Shown piece after piece: positions 15,610-18,060 of a stretch of DNA of 18,060 nucleotides. The translations under genes were made by a program, and so were the position numbers. Source of the DNA: Nitrososphaerota archaeon (GTDB lineage Archaea; Thermoproteota; Nitrososphaeria; Nitrososphaerales; CADDZS01). Every line of letters begins with the position of its first letter. Positions within the stretch are counted from its first letter, which is position 1. Where the stretch lies: positions 1 to 18,060 of the forward strand of contig JABDCJ010000050.1 in assembly GCA_013288145.1 (NCBI GenBank), in the 5' to 3' direction. Below the pieces are notes generated by a model. That model saw only the letters and a program-made list of their open reading frames with translations. It did not search any database and had not been told where the DNA came from.

Positions 15610-16457
15610 TTTCCAAGGATATGTTCACTGTGAATCCTGAGGGATTTTCTAACCCTGTAGTTGAATTTGAGCGGGTGGACTTCAGCCACTCAAATGGTAC
15701 TATCGCTCTTCGGGATATCAATTTTCAGATCTACCCTTCGGAGCTAGTCGCAATCCTGGGTACCAACGGAGCCGGAAAAAGTACACTCGTCAGACACATT
15801 AACGGTCTGCTAAAGCCCACGCACGGTAAGGTTCGGGTTTTCGGGGAGGATACTAGCTCGACCACAGCCGCAACTTTGTCGAAGCGGGTGGGTATCGTGT
15901 TCCAAAATCCAAACAATCAATTGTTTGCTCAAACTGTTTCAAAAGAAATCGAGTTCGCACTGAAGAATTTTGGATTTGGAGACGATCTTGTAAGGGAGCG
16001 TGTAAGGTGGGCCTTGGATTCTTTTTCGCTGTCGCAATATTCCGAAAGATCCCCAATGGAACTAAGCGGTGGAGAGAAGAAGAGACTCTGCATCGCACTT
16101 GTTCTCGCCTGGAACCCCGATATACTAATTTTGGACGAACCAACTGTGGGTCAGGATTCGGAACAGAAAGAGAATCTATCGTTAATCATTCGTCAATTCT
16201 TGGATCAAAAGAAGAATGTTATTCTGGTAACTCACGATGTTGAGTTCATTTGGCCGTTGCAACCTCGCACTATGCTGATGTCGGGAGGATCAATCATCGT
16301 AGACGGATCTTCACAGGAGGTACTGGGCAACCCGAGAGTTTCGCAATCCGCGAGAATAACTGTGCCCCAGCTCGTCGACTTTTCGATCAGGTCGGGATGG
16401 CAAATGCCTTTCCCGGTTAGCACGGAAGAAGCGAATGCACGCATTCACGGAACCTGA
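15606..16457 (+). CDS. ecfA2: ECF transporter ATPase (EcfA'), second copy
   Basis: Second ATPase of the energy-coupling factor. The 283 residues have Walker A GTNGAGKST at 52-60, Q-loop Q100 in FQNPNNQLF, signature LSGGE at 153-157, Walker B ILILDE at 173-178 and switch histidine H210 in VTHD. Its signature is the standard LSGG form, unlike the first copy, consistent with a heterodimer of two diverged ATPases. The C-terminus (VPQLVDFSIRSGW) resembles the EcfA tail. It begins in an ATGA overlap with the upstream gene and is followed after eight bases by ecfT. Confidence 0.95.
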   Translation: MISKDMFTVNPEGFSNPVVEFERVDFSHSNGTIALRDINFQIYPSELVAILGTNGAGKSTLVRHINGLLKPTHGKVRVFGEDTSSTTAATLSKRVGIVFQNPNNQLFAQTVSKEIEFALKNFGFGDDLVRERVRWALDSFSLSQYSERSPMELSGGEKKRLCIALVLAWNPDILILDEPTVGQDSEQKENLSLIIRQFLDQKKNVILVTHDVEFIWPLQPRTMLMSGGSIIVDGSSQEVLGNPRVSQSARITVPQLVDFSIRSGWQMPFPVSTEEANARIHGT

Positions 16458-16465
16458 TCGATGAT

Positions 16466-17206
16466 ATGCAGTGGATTGCTTCAGGGTTTCTTTTCGTTAG
16501 AGGAAACACCCCATATCATCGGCTAGACCCTCGGGTAAGACTTGCGGTTTCCCTTTGCATATTCACCGTCTCTCTCTTGAGCCAAAGTATCCTATTCCTT
16601 TCTGCCCTCATTGTTTTGACAATTTCGATAGTGGCAGTAGCGAAAATTATCAAAAGGTTTGCAAGGTCGATGATATTTACTGCGGCAATTTCACTTATTG
16701 CATTCGTACTGAACTTTTATTACAGCCCAGGCTCGCCGCACCAGGCGGTTGTTTTCGGAGTAAGGCTTTTCGCAGTAATTTCTTCAACCTCACTATTCTT
16801 CCTTACCACTACTCCAGACGAACTTGAGCAAGTTATGAAGTGGTTTAGACTTCCCCCAGATTTTATCATGATATTCGTAGTCGCGGTCAGGTTCGTCCCA
16901 GTTCTAATGTTAGATGCATTACAAATAATGGACGCCCAACGGGCAAGGGGACTAGAATTCGACAAAGGGAGCTTTGTGAAAAGGCTACGCAATACGATAC
17001 CCGTTCTGGTACCACTTATTGCAGTGGCCCTGAATAGAAGCCTAGACCTCGCTGAAGCAATGGATTCGCGAGCTTACGGAGCAGTAAGAAATCCGACCTC
17101 TCTTTACAAACTTTCCTTTCAGAAACGTGATTACGTAGTTTCTTTGATCTTAGGGGTCGGATTCGCTATCGGAATCTATGTAACTTTTTTTGTTCCGCTT
17201 ATCTGA
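16466..17206 (+). CDS. ecfT: ECF transporter transmembrane coupling protein EcfT
   Basis: Membrane scaffold that links the two EcfA ATPases to the S component. The 246 residues include an N-terminal HRLDPRVRLAVSL, the family's L-D-P-R/T-x-K/R-L entry motif. Several transmembrane segments follow (about 28-58, 68-87, 97-115, 133-150 and 220-245). The two coupling-helix motifs are A160-R161-G162 (AQRARGLEF) and a second variant SRAYG at 201-205, in place of the common ARGY-like form. ATG at 16466 is preferred; the out-of-frame ATG at 16461 is not used. It ends the transporter set, 57 bases before the FAD synthase gene. Confidence 0.93.
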   Translation: MQWIASGFLFVRGNTPYHRLDPRVRLAVSLCIFTVSLLSQSILFLSALIVLTISIVAVAKIIKRFARSMIFTAAISLIAFVLNFYYSPGSPHQAVVFGVRLFAVISSTSLFFLTTTPDELEQVMKWFRLPPDFIMIFVVAVRFVPVLMLDALQIMDAQRARGLEFDKGSFVKRLRNTIPVLVPLIAVALNRSLDLAEAMDSRAYGAVRNPTSLYKLSFQKRDYVVSLILGVGFAIGIYVTFFVPLI

Positions 17207-17227
17207 ACGGCAAGAACTTTAATGACC

Positions 17228-17239
17228 CTTTGATCAAAG
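17228..17239. promoter_or_regulatory. 12-bp palindrome before the FAD synthase gene
   Basis: CTTTGATCAAAG is a perfect palindrome. It sits in the 57-base gap after ecfT, just downstream of a TATA-like CTTTAATGA (17217-17225) and 24 bases before the TTG start. That is a typical spot for an archaeal repressor to block transcription. A palindrome of this size is expected a few times by chance in 18 kb, so the position is the main argument. Confidence 0.3.
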
Positions 17240-17263
17240 TATGATCCCGAGGCGTTTTCATTT

Positions 17264-17899
17264 TTGCAATTGAAGCCAGAAAGGACTAGGATTCTCCTTG
17301 CCAAAATCTATGCTTCGGAGTTTGCATCAGTGGATTCGCAGATTGATTTCATCTCACAAAGGATGCTTACTGGGGCAGAGGATCTGAAAAGAGAGCTCCA
17401 AGAACTGCTAGAAAGAGGTCTCATTCAGGAAAAAGGGACCAAAATCCGGCTGAGTTCGTCCGGCAGGAAAATGATTGTTGCAGTAATGTGTGGTGGTGCT
17501 TTTGACATCATACACCCCGGTCATTTAGAGACGCTCGAACAGGCCCGATCTCTCGGGGATGTTCTGATTGTTTCAGTCGCTCGTGATTCTACTTTTCAAA
17601 GAAACAAGAAGCGTTCGCCCAACCATGGCGAAGAGCTCAGAAGGGGGCTCGTCTCTTCTCTACGTATTGTTGATTGTGCTATCTTGGGCAGTGAATCTGA
17701 TATTTTCGAGACTGTTCTTTTGCTCAAGCCGGATATTATCGCACTCGGTTACGATCAGTTCCACGAGGAATCAAAGATCTCGGAGGAAATAAGAAAGCGA
17801 GGACTAACTGCAAAAGTAATCAGGTTAGAAAGTTCAAACCCCGAGATCAAGACTTCGGGAATAATTGCGGCAAAACCAGACGTTCTATCCGGAATCTGA
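17264..17899 (+). CDS. ribL: FAD synthase (RibL-like) with N-terminal winged helix
   Basis: Predicted archaeal FAD synthase, which adenylates FMN to FAD. The nucleotidyltransferase part begins near residue 70: VMCGGAFDIIHPGHLETLEQAR with the HxGH motif H84-H87, then SVARDSTFQRNKKRSPNHGEELR, KPDIIALGYDQFHEE, and SNPEIKTSGI at 191-200 in place of the usual ISST-type motif. Typical archaeal RibL is only about 150 residues. This one has 211 because residues 1-68 form a probable winged-helix DNA-binding domain (helices ILLAKIYASEF, QIDFISQRML, DLKRELQELLERGLI, then a basic/polar wing). TTG at 17264 is the likely start and the only one that includes the whole winged helix. The 3' end overlaps the opposing riboflavin kinase gene by 15 bases. 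A glycerol-3-phosphate or other cytidylyltransferase role is less likely given the context. Confidence 0.85.
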   Translation: MQLKPERTRILLAKIYASEFASVDSQIDFISQRMLTGAEDLKRELQELLERGLIQEKGTKIRLSSSGRKMIVAVMCGGAFDIIHPGHLETLEQARSLGDVLIVSVARDSTFQRNKKRSPNHGEELRRGLVSSLRIVDCAILGSESDIFETVLLLKPDIIALGYDQFHEESKISEEIRKRGLTAKVIRLESSNPEIKTSGIIAAKPDVLSGI

Positions 17900-18060
17900 A
17901 CTTTCGGGAGATATTTCTACCTTCATTTCGTCTCCGTCTTTGAGCTTGAACTGTTTTCTCAAATTAATTGGAGAAATTATTTCCAACACTGTATCATCGT
18001 GAATGGTTCTTTCAATAACAAGAACGGCTCCGTCCGCTTTCCCGTTTAGGATCGCCTTAA
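17885..18060 (-). CDS. ribK: CTP-dependent riboflavin kinase (DUF120), C-terminal part only
   Basis: Only the last 57 codons and stop (TAG at 17887-17885) are in the window; the gene enters from the right edge. The translated segment includes ADGAVLVIERTIHDDTVLEI, then ISPINLRKQFKLKDGDEMKVEI. This matches the C-terminal half of archaeal DUF120 kinases, with the T-x-H and L-E-I-I-x-P-x-N-L-R blocks. These enzymes use CTP to turn riboflavin into FMN. In several archaea the same domain is fused to an N-terminal HTH (the regulator RbkR); whether that is so here cannot be seen. It is convergent with the FAD synthase gene and overlaps it by 15 bases. Its short acidic tail (SPESSDSG) lies in the overlap. 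Confidence 0.88.
   Translation of the reverse strand, partial: KAILNGKADGAVLVIERTIHDDTVLEIISPINLRKQFKLKDGDEMKVEISPESSDSG

Noticed and set aside
1..18060. Mobile element, defence island or CRISPR array
   Set aside because: No transposase, integrase, terminal repeat, spaced direct repeat or defence gene is visible; genes are conserved archaeal core functions in familiar order.

Overview
The window is an archaeal chromosome segment. It encodes a 20S proteasome alpha subunit, the exosome subunits Rrp4, Rrp41 and Rrp42, ribosomal protein L37Ae, prefoldin beta, a KEOPS Pcc1-like subunit, SBDS, archaeal-type AlaRS and LeuRS, and a DUF120-type CTP-dependent riboflavin kinase. Several genes begin with TTG or GTG (alaS, SBDS, rrp4, probably pcc1, the FAD synthase gene). 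Shine-Dalgarno motifs are mostly absent and AT-rich box-A-like elements lie 25-45 bases before starts, which fits leaderless or short-leader transcripts. A TACK archaeon, perhaps related to Thaumarchaeota/Nitrososphaeria, is my best guess. The lineage is an inference and not proven by the sequence.

Layout. (1) 1-491: the 3' part of a gene for a small membrane-anchored, helical, charged protein. (2) 601-6313: two aminoacyl-tRNA synthetase genes, alaS and leuS, on the plus strand. The 5' end of leuS appears frameshifted by one base in an A6 run. (3) 6288-7839, minus strand: an OGG1-type 8-oxoguanine DNA glycosylase and a DUF371 protein. (4) 7863-14001, plus strand: the classic archaeal proteasome/exosome superoperon, psmA - SBDS - rrp4 - rrp41 - rrp42 - rpl37ae - pcc1 - pfdB - DHH phosphoesterase. 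A hairpin plus T-tract after psmA suggests that SBDS onward is a separate transcript. (5) 14051-18060: an ECF transporter (S component, two ATPases, EcfT), then a winged-helix/nucleotidyltransferase fusion resembling archaeal FAD synthase (RibL), facing the 3' end of a CTP-dependent riboflavin kinase.

Region 4 links protein degradation, 60S-type ribosome maturation, 3'-5' RNA processing, tRNA t6A modification and co-translational folding. Region 5 reads as one vitamin B2 module: uptake by a RibU-like ECF transporter, riboflavin to FMN by the kinase, and FMN to FAD by the synthase. The N-terminal winged helix on the synthase and a 12-bp palindrome upstream of its start suggest local regulation.

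No intergenic gap exceeds 300 bases; the longest is about 125 bases (8607-8731). I saw no tRNA, rRNA, CRISPR array, insertion sequence or attachment site. The region looks like ordinary core genome rather than a mobile island. The points most worth checking are the leuS N-terminal frameshift and the riboflavin module with its HTH-fused synthase.
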